A DNA stretch of 6,502 nt from Gammaproteobacteria bacterium (GTDB taxonomy: Bacteria; Pseudomonadota; Gammaproteobacteria; Pseudomonadales; Azotimanducaceae): positions 36,080 to 42,581 of the forward strand of contig NZNP01000036.1 in assembly GCA_002694945.1 (NCBI GenBank), in the 5' to 3' direction. The first letter of the stretch is position 1, and each line of letters opens with the position of its first letter. The notes below the pieces were generated by a model, which was not told the origin of the DNA, did no database searches, and saw nothing but the letters and a program-made list of their open reading frames with translations. This document shows, piece by piece, positions 1 through 6,495 of the stretch. The position numbers and the translations under genes were made by a program.

Positions 1-198
1 GCGAGCGCAGCTATCAGCCTGTATCCAACGTGGGACTACATCAATTTTATGCAGATTCAGAAAAGCGCGAGCTTGCGCATCCCTTTAAGCACAATCTTTA
101 GCGTCTATTTGATTTTTCTCGTCGCCTTAGTTCTTAGCTATGCGTGCCGAATCTGGCTGGTGCTGAAGGGCACTCTACCGAGCGATACTGAGCAATGA
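1..198 (+). CDS. TRAP transporter small permease subunit (DctQ family), C-terminal part
   Basis: This is the 3' end of a gene that begins outside the window; 65 codons are visible before a TGA stop at 196-198. DctQ-type subunits are four-helix membrane proteins that pair with the large DctM subunit in tripartite, periplasmic-binding-protein-dependent transporters of organic acids. The visible part has the pattern expected of a DctQ tail: a polar segment, then SASLRIPLS, which matches the common 'S..L.iP' sequence before the last helix, then a hydrophobic helix (SVYLIFLVALVLSYACRIW) and a short polar end. The stop overlaps the start of the DctM gene as ATGA, the usual arrangement for translationally coupled TRAP genes. 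The substrate-binding subunit (DctP) is not in view and is probably upstream. Sequence similarity alone in so short a tail is moderate; the neighbour makes the call strong. Confidence 0.85.
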   Translation, partial: ASAAISLYPTWDYINFMQIQKSASLRIPLSTIFSVYLIFLVALVLSYACRIWLVLKGTLPSDTEQ

Positions 199-1490
199 GC
201 GTCGCCTTTGCACTGACACTCGTACTCATCTTATTGCTCGCCTCAATCGGTACGCCGGTCGCATTGGCTGTTATAAGTGGCGGTATTCTTTTTCTGATAA
301 TTGACGGGCAAGATATCGCGCTTGCCGGTCAACAAATGTTGACGGGGCTTTACGCCAGTTTCGTCCTACTGGCCGTACCCCTGTTTATCCTAGCTGCGAA
401 CATCATGAATTCTGGTTCAATTTCAGACCGTTTATTGAACTTCTGCATTGCTTGTTTTGGTCGCTTCAAGGGCGGCCTGGGTCATGTCAACGTAACTGCA
501 TCGCTTATATTTTCGGGCATGTCTGGGTCTGCTGTCGCGGATGCTGCCGGTATCGGTCGGATCATCATCAATATGATGACCCGGGAAGGCAGATATCCGG
601 CAGGTTATGCGGCAGCCATCACAGCCGCTTCTGCAACAATAGGTCCAATTATTCCCCCATCGATCCCGATGGTGATGTATGCCATGGTCGCTGGACAATC
701 TATTGGTTATCTTTTCCTCGCAGGTATCATTCCGGGACTCCTAATGGGAGCTACTCTGATGACAGCAAACGGATATCTAGCCAGAAAACGGAACTATCAG
801 ATAGAACAACCAGTTCCTATAAGTGAACTACCTTATGCGACGAGTCATGCGCTTCCCGCACTAATAATGCCCGGGATACTTTTGTACGGGATCTACGGAG
901 GTCTAACAACACCAACCGAGGCGGCCGCTATCGCTGGAGCTTACGCTCTGTTACTTTCAGTGTTCTTTTACAGAGCCTATTCCATAAACAACCTCTACCA
1001 GGTCTTTGTCGAATCAGCCCGATCTTCAGCCAGCATTGGCCTGATTATCGGCGCTGCCCTGGTTGTGAACTATATCGTCGCATCGGAAAACATCCCAAGC
1101 ATGGTTACCAGCCAACTTGTTCATCTGGATGTACACCCTTTGATGTTTTTGTTGATAGTCAACTTACTGATACTGCTGCTCGGCGCACTGCTAGACGCCA
1201 CGACAATTATCCTGGTCATCCTACCGCTTTTCATTCCAGGTTGCCGCGAGCTAGGCATTGATCTCCTGCATTTTGGCATCGTTGCGATCATCAACTGCAT
1301 GATCGGCCTAATTACACCACCGTATGGAGTACTTCTTTTTGTCATCAATGCTGTTACCGACATCTCACTCAGAGAAATTATCAGCGAGATCTGGCCATTC
1401 CTGTTTATTCTGCTTGGCGCTCTCCTAACCTTGATAGCATTGCCTGATCTGGTGCTCTGGTTGCCAAGATTATTCGGGTACGACAATTGA
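195..1490 (+). CDS. TRAP transporter large permease subunit (DctM family)
   Basis: This is a complete 431-residue inner-membrane protein, the usual length for DctM. It forms the ion-coupled transport channel of a TRAP system and works with DctQ and a periplasmic binding protein. Family signatures are plain: VPLFILAANIMNSG (about 61-74), GHVNVTASLIFSGMSGSAVADAAG (96-119), IGPIIPPSIPMVMYA (149-163), the TPTEAAAIA loop (239-247), LLGALLDATTI (328-338) and GLITPPYGVLLFV (371-383). About a dozen hydrophobic segments run through the length. The ATG at 195 gives the standard N-terminus, which runs straight into the first helix. It lies inside the end of the DctQ gene, with no good ribosome binding site, so translational coupling is likely. 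The sequence does not identify the substrate; the wider family carries C4-dicarboxylates, keto acids, sugar acids, ectoines, taurine and aromatic acids. Confidence 0.97.
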   Translation: MSVAFALTLVLILLLASIGTPVALAVISGGILFLIIDGQDIALAGQQMLTGLYASFVLLAVPLFILAANIMNSGSISDRLLNFCIACFGRFKGGLGHVNVTASLIFSGMSGSAVADAAGIGRIIINMMTREGRYPAGYAAAITAASATIGPIIPPSIPMVMYAMVAGQSIGYLFLAGIIPGLLMGATLMTANGYLARKRNYQIEQPVPISELPYATSHALPALIMPGILLYGIYGGLTTPTEAAAIAGAYALLLSVFFYRAYSINNLYQVFVESARSSASIGLIIGAALVVNYIVASENIPSMVTSQLVHLDVHPLMFLLIVNLLILLLGALLDATTIILVILPLFIPGCRELGIDLLHFGIVAIINCMIGLITPPYGVLLFVINAVTDISLREIISEIWPFLFILLGALLTLIALPDLVLWLPRLFGYDN

Positions 1491-1569
1491 TATCTGGTAT
1501 CAACAAAACCAACCGTATCCCTATCTATTAACAAGGTATAAAGCCGCTACAAGTCCAACTGATGATAGT

Positions 1570-1622
1570 TGACGTCAGAGCATCGTTTTGGCAGCTTGTC
1601 TTGTTATTGAAGAAGTCTTCAA
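1570..1622. promoter_or_regulatory. Spacer upstream of the GST pair with two small palindromes; possible operator or promoter region
   Basis: The 165-base gap between the permease and the first GST contains a perfect 8-base palindrome, TGACGTCA (1570-1577). It also contains a perfect inverted repeat with 7-base arms, TTGAAGA and TCTTCAA, around a 2-base centre (1607-1622). The second ends 33 bases before the GST start codon, where an operator or leader element could sit. A TATAAA hexamer at 1537-1542 resembles a -10 box but has no convincing -35 partner. No strong terminator is visible after the permease, so the GSTs could be read from the transporter transcript, from their own promoter, or both. 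Short palindromes also arise by chance. Confidence 0.25.
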
Positions 1623-1655
1623 AAATAGAACACAATATTTAGGAGAGCCATCAAT

Positions 1656-2261
1656 ATGCATCTGTATACCTTCAGTGCTTCACCCAACGGCAAACGTGTC
1701 GAGGTCTTTCTCAAGGAGAAAAATATCCAGCTCGAAACTACAGAAATCGACATAATGGCTGGCGAAAACCTTTCAGATGACTTTCGCTCTAGAAACCCAA
1801 TGGCCAGGATTCCAGTACTCAAACTAGACTCAGGCGAGATGCTCGCGGAAAGCATTGCTATCTGCCGATTTCTCGAGGGTCTTGAAGCAGAACCCAACCT
1901 GTTCGGCCTGGATTCAAAGGAACAGGCCCTGATTGAAATGTGGAACCGCCGAGCAGAGATCAATCTATTCCTAAGGGTGGCAGATGCCTTTCGGAATAAC
2001 AGCGGTGTCTTCAAAGACCGAGAGGTAGTTTGTCCAGAATGGGGAGCAATCTCTGCTGATGCAGCGAGAGAGGCTGCACTGATATTCGAGCAGCAGCTCT
2101 CAGATAGCGAATTTATCGCGGGTGATCGTTATACAATCGCAGATATCACACTAACTTGCTGCCTTACTTTCGCGCGTAATACTGGGCTAGACCTTCTTGA
2201 GACGCAGCATCTTGCAGACTACCATGAGCGGGTAAGATCCCGACCCAGCTTTGGAAAATAA
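1656..2261 (+). CDS. Glutathione S-transferase family protein (SPNG-type N-terminus)
   Basis: This is a 201-residue cytoplasmic GST, close to the usual bacterial length. The N-terminal thioredoxin-like domain (about 1-75) shows LYTFSASPNGKRV, the cis-proline segment RIPVL (Pro53) and the Glu65-Ser66 pair that binds the gamma-glutamyl part of glutathione. The helical C-terminal domain (about 85-201) carries FIAGDRYTIADI, with the conserved N-capping Thr160 and Asp163. There is no Cys at the active-site loop. Ser7 or Ser9 and Asn11 are the candidates; the SPNG segment recalls TPNG in E. coli YfcG (Nu class), where Thr9 and Asn11 contact glutathione (from memory of the family). A good ribosome binding site, AGGAGAG at 1641-1647, lies 8 bases before this ATG and fixes the start. 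The gene is followed after 5 bases by a second GST, so the two form an operon. Its reaction could be conjugation, reductive cleavage, isomerisation or disulfide chemistry. Confidence 0.93.
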   Translation: MHLYTFSASPNGKRVEVFLKEKNIQLETTEIDIMAGENLSDDFRSRNPMARIPVLKLDSGEMLAESIAICRFLEGLEAEPNLFGLDSKEQALIEMWNRRAEINLFLRVADAFRNNSGVFKDREVVCPEWGAISADAAREAALIFEQQLSDSEFIAGDRYTIADITLTCCLTFARNTGLDLLETQHLADYHERVRSRPSFGK

Positions 2262-2266
2262 GGGAT

Positions 2267-2896
2267 ATGCTTAATTTCTATTACTTTCCGGGAGCGTGTT
2301 CATTAGCGTCACACATAGCTCTTGAAGAATCAGGGGTTACTTTTGAAGCTCATCGGGTGAACCTGCCGAAACAAGAACAACTTTCAAATCAATTCTTGGC
2401 ACTCAATCCTAAAGGCCGAGTCCCTGTACTGGCAACGCCAGAAGGTATCCTGACCGAGAATCTCGCGATACTTTTATATATCGCGATGCTCAAACCCGAA
2501 AAGGAGTTGGCACCGCTCCATGACGCTTACCAACTGGCTAACATGCAAGCCTTCAACGCTTATCTTTCAAGTACGGTGCATGTGGCACATGCACACGGAC
2601 CACGAGGCATCAGGTGGGCGGACGAAGTCTCATCCTTGGCGGACATGAAAAAAAAAGTACCGACTACAATGGCGGCCGGCTTTCAACTAATCGAAGATGA
2701 GTATCTGCAGGGACCTTGGGTCCTGGGTAACCGTTACTCAGTAGCTGATGGTTATTTGTTCACGCTCACAAGATGGCTGGAAGCAGATGGCGTCGATCCA
2801 GCACGATTCCCGAAGGTCGAAGCTCACTCAAATGCAATGCTTGATCGACATGCAGTTCAGCGAGTTCTAGCAAGAGAACAACTCAAGCAAGCCTGA
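2267..2896 (+). CDS. Glutathione S-transferase, beta-class-like (GstA family)
   Basis: This is a 209-residue cytoplasmic GST. The N-terminal FYYFPGACSLASHIALEESG closely resembles E. coli GstA and other beta-class enzymes. It puts Cys11 where the beta-class catalytic Cys (Cys10 in E. coli) lies, and His105 near the second active-site residue (His106 in E. coli). NPKGRVPVL contains the cis-proline (Pro53). Glu64-Asn65 replaces the more usual Glu-Ser or Glu-Gly pair. The C-terminal domain has WVLGNRYSVADGYLF with the Ser158/Asp161 capping box. The start is supported by homology, although the purine stretch (AAGGGA) lies almost against the ATG. With only 5 bases after the previous GST, translation is probably coupled. 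The last 14 bases overlap the end of the convergent molybdopterin gene. Beta-class enzymes bind glutathione, sometimes as a mixed disulfide, and act in detoxification or in catabolic steps; the substrate here is unknown. Confidence 0.95.
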   Translation: MLNFYYFPGACSLASHIALEESGVTFEAHRVNLPKQEQLSNQFLALNPKGRVPVLATPEGILTENLAILLYIAMLKPEKELAPLHDAYQLANMQAFNAYLSSTVHVAHAHGPRGIRWADEVSSLADMKKKVPTTMAAGFQLIEDEYLQGPWVLGNRYSVADGYLFTLTRWLEADGVDPARFPKVEAHSNAMLDRHAVQRVLAREQLKQA

Positions 2897-5018
2897 TATT
2901 GACTGGTATACCGCTCATTCTAGCCATCGCTGTAAAAGGCTGCAGATCCTCATCACCGTTAACAAGAGCATTGAGATTGCTGCCTGTTTCACGCACGGGA
3001 GCTTGCTGCCCGGGGGGTGGACCCCAGCAATGATGCATAGCGATCACACCGGGCTTAATTCTTGAATTCTCCATGACAATAGCCGGTATTTCGCCGTGCT
3101 TAGAACTGAGAATTATCTCAGTATCCTCATCGAGGCCAAGCGACTGCAGATCTTCTGGATGCATATTAGCGTGATTAGTCGTACCCGATTTAGCTTTTAG
3201 GGCGGGCAGGTTTCGACCAAAAGAATTCAACACGTACTTACTGCGAAAACCGATCAAGACATGACTAAAATCAGCTTCGTCCGAGCCTTCCCCTCGTAGA
3301 TCATTGAATTCATTGGCTACACCATCTGGATAAAGTTTGATTCGAGAAGAAGAATCTTCCCTTGGAGCCTGGACCACAGTGCTCATATCTTCGAAAATAT
3401 GACCGCCAGGGTTATCACGCAAAAAACCAAGGTCAGCCTGCGAACCAGCCGTGATGGCACGAAGTAGTTCGAACTTAGTCGGTTTTGGTTCATTCGGTAT
3501 CAACTGTCCCTTGATATTGACTTCAAGTCCAAGCCGCTTGGCAATACCCCAATAAAGTTCCCACTCTTCGATAACATCATGGTCGGTTCTAACGACAGCC
3601 TTGCTGTATTGGCTGTAGGGCTTTTCATACCAAGGGTCCGCCAGCAGTGTTACATCTTCTCGTTCCAGAGTGAGTTTGGGAGCGAGGACATAACTAGCTA
3701 GCTCCGCAGTTGCCGACATGTAGGGATCTATACACACCAGTAAATCTAGCGCCTGCATAGCCTCCAAGGCCTTGTCTTGGTCAGGCCATGCCATAAGAGG
3801 ATTGCCAGCGATCACAAAAAGGGCACGCACCTGTCCAACACCTGGCTGCAGTATCTCATCGGCAAGCTGCGAGGTAGGCATCTCACTTACGCCGGTCGCC
3901 GAAGTTAGTTCACCATATTCGGGTCGAACACGACATCGTATTGCGCCACCCCAGGCGACGGGCGCTTCGTAAACACCCTCGAATCGGGGAGATCCTGAAG
4001 ACAGTGCTCCAGGATTCGCTAACGTGTCGCCGGCCCGATAGAACCGACCGCAAATGGTATTAAGTGACGCTGTCAGATGCTGCGTCAGATTAGGGTGAGC
4101 ACTCATCTCAGGCCCGGTACCAGTCACCGCAACCCCTTTAGGCCCGGCCGCAAAAACTCGGGCAGCATCAGCAATTAGGTCTTTAGCAACACCTGTACGC
4201 TCCGCTACTATGGAAAGACTATATGGCTCAACTTCCCGACGTAGATCGACCAGCCCGTCGGTATATCGATCACAAAACTTGTGATCATGTAATTTTTCCT
4301 CCAATATCAGACGAATCATTCCAGCCAGCAAAGTCGCGTCTTGTCCAGGCTTAACCTGGAGATGTATATCAGATCGCCTTGCAAGTTCGGATTGCCTGGG
4401 ATCTACGGCAATAAGTTTCATCCCACGTTTCTTTGCCCGCCTAATTTGATCAGCTGGACTAATAGAAGGCACACCACCGGGCGACGCGTAGTGAGAGATT
4501 AATGGGTTATTGCCAATAATTAGAGCCACATCAGAGTCATGAAAACTGTGGCTACCACCCGTCCAGTAACCCATCCGCGAACCAACAAAGACCTTTGCAG
4601 GTTGATCAATGGTCACACTAGTGTAGTAAGAGGGAGACCCCAGCGCATTGTGCCACTCGCGACTGTAAACGAGCTGAGCTGAATTCTGGAAAGCAACCGT
4701 GCCATTGTAGGTCGCAATGGCACGAGGACCATGCTCCGCTATAATCTGCTGAACCTTAAGAGAAATTTCATCCAACGCCTCTTCAGTGCTGATGGCAACA
4801 TAATCACCATTACTCTGACGCTTCTGGTGAGAGGTCAGCCTTTCAGACTGATACATCTGCTCTACCAGCTGACGGCCCTTAATGCAGGTATAACCGCCAT
4901 ACATCTCATTGCTAACATCCGGTCTAACCGAAACGACTTTCCCATCATCACCCAAACTTGCGATCATCGGGCAGTATGCATGACAGTAACGGCAAAAAGT
5001 CTGGTGTTCTGAAGGCAT
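2883..5018 (-). CDS. Molybdopterin-dependent oxidoreductase catalytic subunit (DMSO reductase / BisC superfamily)
   Basis: This 711-residue protein has the domain order of the DMSO reductase superfamily. An N-terminal [4Fe-4S] motif (Cys9-x2-Cys12-x3-Cys16-x28-Cys45) is followed by IKGR. The bis-MGD-binding core includes DVALIIGNNPLISH (163-176), KLIAVDPRQSELARRSDIHLQVKPGQD (201-227) and FVIAGNPLMAWPD (401-413). The C-terminal dinucleotide-binding domain (about 590-711) includes NHANMHPEDLQSLGL and GVIAMHHCWG. No Tat or Sec signal is present, so the enzyme should be cytoplasmic. At the loop where formate dehydrogenase and Nap-type enzymes carry Sec or Cys as metal ligand, the sequence is SVTIDQPAK (134-142), with Asp138 as the likely counterpart. 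On the minus strand AGGA lies 7 bases before the ATG and supports the start. The gene is apparently monocistronic: it converges on a GST and diverges from a sulfatase, so no electron-transfer subunit is adjacent. Substrate unknown; formate-dehydrogenase-like, hydratase-like or other redox roles are possible. Confidence 0.94.
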   Translation of the reverse strand: MPSEHQTFCRYCHAYCPMIASLGDDGKVVSVRPDVSNEMYGGYTCIKGRQLVEQMYQSERLTSHQKRQSNGDYVAISTEEALDEISLKVQQIIAEHGPRAIATYNGTVAFQNSAQLVYSREWHNALGSPSYYTSVTIDQPAKVFVGSRMGYWTGGSHSFHDSDVALIIGNNPLISHYASPGGVPSISPADQIRRAKKRGMKLIAVDPRQSELARRSDIHLQVKPGQDATLLAGMIRLILEEKLHDHKFCDRYTDGLVDLRREVEPYSLSIVAERTGVAKDLIADAARVFAAGPKGVAVTGTGPEMSAHPNLTQHLTASLNTICGRFYRAGDTLANPGALSSGSPRFEGVYEAPVAWGGAIRCRVRPEYGELTSATGVSEMPTSQLADEILQPGVGQVRALFVIAGNPLMAWPDQDKALEAMQALDLLVCIDPYMSATAELASYVLAPKLTLEREDVTLLADPWYEKPYSQYSKAVVRTDHDVIEEWELYWGIAKRLGLEVNIKGQLIPNEPKPTKFELLRAITAGSQADLGFLRDNPGGHIFEDMSTVVQAPREDSSSRIKLYPDGVANEFNDLRGEGSDEADFSHVLIGFRSKYVLNSFGRNLPALKAKSGTTNHANMHPEDLQSLGLDEDTEIILSSKHGEIPAIVMENSRIKPGVIAMHHCWGPPPGQQAPVRETGSNLNALVNGDEDLQPFTAMARMSGIPVNIRLA

Positions 5019-5050
5019 CTCTCAATCCTAGGAAGGCTAACGCATCATGT

Positions 5051-5056
5051 TACAAT
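5051..5056 (+). promoter_or_regulatory. Candidate -10 box for the sulfatase gene
   Basis: TACAAT matches the TATAAT consensus at five of six positions and lies 29 bases before the sulfatase start. No recognisable -35 hexamer lies at the normal distance upstream, so the promoter would need an activator or be weak. A start point about 7 bases downstream would fall inside the palindrome at 5057-5079. Confidence 0.3.
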
Positions 5057-5079
5057 AAAAAGTCAGGTCTGACTGTTTT
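5057..5079. promoter_or_regulatory. Palindrome in the divergent promoter region; candidate operator
   Basis: Perfect 6-base arms AGTCAG (5061-5066) and CTGACT (5069-5074) flank a GT centre. They are extended by AAAA on the left (5057-5060) and, after one unpaired G, TTTT on the right (5076-5079). The element sits in the 67 bases between the divergent molybdopterin and sulfatase genes, overlapping the likely start of sulfatase transcription. This fits a binding site for a dimeric regulator, for example of the GntR or LysR type, controlling one or both genes. With flanking A and T tracts it also resembles a bidirectional terminator, but a terminator upstream of both genes makes little sense unless it acts as an attenuator. 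No regulator gene is in the window. Confidence 0.45.
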
Positions 5080-5085
5080 TGTCCT

Positions 5086-6495
5086 ATGACTGCCCAACCC
5101 AATATTCTCTTTATATTTGCCGACCAGCACCGACACAATGTAATGGGCTGTGCCGGGCATGAACTGGTTTCAACACCAAACTTAGATGGCCTCGCAAAGC
5201 AGGGACTAAGATTCAGCGAAGCCTGGTGTCAGAGTCCCATTTGCCAGCCAAGCCGTGCTTCGATCATTACCGGTCGCTACGTGCATGAGCTTGGAGTAAT
5301 TCATAATACAGGGGGCTTTGACCCAGAGTGGCCAACGGTCATGAAGCAACTCCAGACCGCCGGTTACGAAACAGCAACAATCGGTAAGACTCACTATCAC
5401 GAGTCTTATCAGCCACCGGAGGAGGATGGTGCAATCGATATGCGTGCCTACTCCCCGTTTGTCGAGTCCTTTGGCTGGGATTATGTTCTGGAAGAATACG
5501 ATAAGTATCTGCATGTCGAGGACCGATTACGCACTCCTTATACCGACTACCTAGCGGAGCAAGAAATACTAGATATCTACCGTGATCAGATTCGCGGAGT
5601 GTTCCGTCTAACTGATTCGCACTGGCGCGGCGAAACGAGTGTAATTGACCAAGAACATGACCTCACCAGCTTCCTAACGGCACAAACAAAAAACTGGCTG
5701 AAGCAACGAGATAGTCAAAGACCATTCTTTCTGAAGCTTGCTTTCGTTCAGCCTCACGTGCCCCTGATCGATGACCCACGCTGGGCCGAGTTTTACGCCG
5801 ATGCAACGATTTCTTTGCCTGATCTGACACCACCGGAAGCCGTTAACGATACCTGGGCGAGCTATCTAGAGCAGTTAAACTCGCATTCCCAAGTTCAGGT
5901 AATGGACGATGATTTCGTTCGCAATGGAATTCGTCACTACCTGGGTATGGTGTCACTGGTTGATCAAAAAATAGGCGAGTTGCTGGATACCCTCAAGTCT
6001 CTTAGACAATTGGACAATACCTGGGTTATCTACACCAGTGATCATGGTGAAATGCTTGGAGAACACCGCCTCTGGGCGAAGATGAATTTTTATCGAGGTT
6101 CGGTCCAGGTCCCGCTAATTATCGTGCCGCCAGGTGGCATGCAACCACGTGTGGATCCAAGTCTCGTTGAGCTCACAGATATTACCGCTACGCTTGCCGC
6201 TATTGGCGGCGCGTCAGCGCCAGCTGGCTGCCGGGGCCAATCTCTGCTGCCTGCCTTGACCGAACCGCAAGCCGGCAGAGGATTACTCCACGCTAGATTA
6301 GGCAATTATGCGGCGATTAGATCTTCAACCCACCGGCTGACAATGCACCTTAAAAGTGGGACCGCGTGCGAACTGTTTGACCTAAAAAATGATCCTGCTG
6401 AACAAGCCAACCTGATAAATGACCCTGCTCTCTCGTCAATTGTCTCAGACCTTCAGGTCGCCCTACTGGATCACGAATCTTCGGATGACGAATGA
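5086..6495 (+). CDS. Sulfatase (alkaline phosphatase superfamily, Cys-type), cytoplasmic
   Basis: This is a complete 469-residue type I sulfatase. It hydrolyses sulfate esters using a formylglycine made from Cys53 in CQPSRASIITG, an exact C-x-P-x-R-x4-T-G motif. Other active-site elements are visible: Asp13-Gln14 (FADQHR) and Asp319-His320 (TSDHGE) as metal ligands, Lys101 and His103 (GKTHYH), His224 (QPHVP) and Lys332 (WAKMNFYRG). TPNLDGLAKQGLRFSEAW and ELFDLKNDPAEQANL are typical N- and C-terminal family segments. Asp-Gln in place of Asp-Asp at the first metal site also occurs in choline sulfatases and phosphonate monoester hydrolases, so a phospho- or phosphonate-ester substrate is possible. 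The protein starts directly at the first beta strand with no signal peptide, which implies a cytoplasmic substrate. The start is set by this N-terminus; there is no Shine-Dalgarno sequence before it. The Cys must be converted by a maturase (FGE or anSME type) encoded elsewhere. Confidence 0.95.
   Translation: MTAQPNILFIFADQHRHNVMGCAGHELVSTPNLDGLAKQGLRFSEAWCQSPICQPSRASIITGRYVHELGVIHNTGGFDPEWPTVMKQLQTAGYETATIGKTHYHESYQPPEEDGAIDMRAYSPFVESFGWDYVLEEYDKYLHVEDRLRTPYTDYLAEQEILDIYRDQIRGVFRLTDSHWRGETSVIDQEHDLTSFLTAQTKNWLKQRDSQRPFFLKLAFVQPHVPLIDDPRWAEFYADATISLPDLTPPEAVNDTWASYLEQLNSHSQVQVMDDDFVRNGIRHYLGMVSLVDQKIGELLDTLKSLRQLDNTWVIYTSDHGEMLGEHRLWAKMNFYRGSVQVPLIIVPPGGMQPRVDPSLVELTDITATLAAIGGASAPAGCRGQSLLPALTEPQAGRGLLHARLGNYAAIRSSTHRLTMHLKSGTACELFDLKNDPAEQANLINDPALSSIVSDLQVALLDHESSDDE

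Noticed and set aside
452..826. Plus-strand open frame of 124 codons inside the permease gene
   Set aside because: It is an alternative frame of conserved DctM coding sequence, with a low-complexity Cys/Ser/Arg-rich product typical of a shadow frame.
1487..1503. Inverted repeat TTGATA / TATCAA over the permease stop codon, as a terminator
   Set aside because: The stem is short and A+T-rich, and no run of T follows it, so it is not a credible intrinsic terminator.
1121..1534. Minus-strand open frame of 137 codons opposite the end of the permease gene
   Set aside because: It is antisense to a strongly conserved DctM C-terminus and its translation has no recognisable domain.
1619..2014. Minus-strand open frame of 131 codons opposite the first GST
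   Set aside because: The plus strand encodes clear GST motifs here; the antisense product is Arg/Ser-rich without a recognisable fold.
1656..2896. The two GSTs as a recent tandem duplication
   Set aside because: Their active-site loops (SPNG without Cys versus PGACS with Cys) and C-terminal domains differ throughout, so they belong to different subgroups.
4731..5012. Plus-strand open frame of 93 codons opposite the N-terminus of the molybdoenzyme
   Set aside because: It lies opposite the conserved [4Fe-4S] motif region, which is clearly coding on the minus strand, and has no supporting motif.
5057..5080. The palindrome plus T tract as a rho-independent terminator
   Set aside because: It lies upstream of both divergent genes, where no transcript needs to end, and the fully paired stem leaves only a 2-base loop; an operator is the simpler reading.
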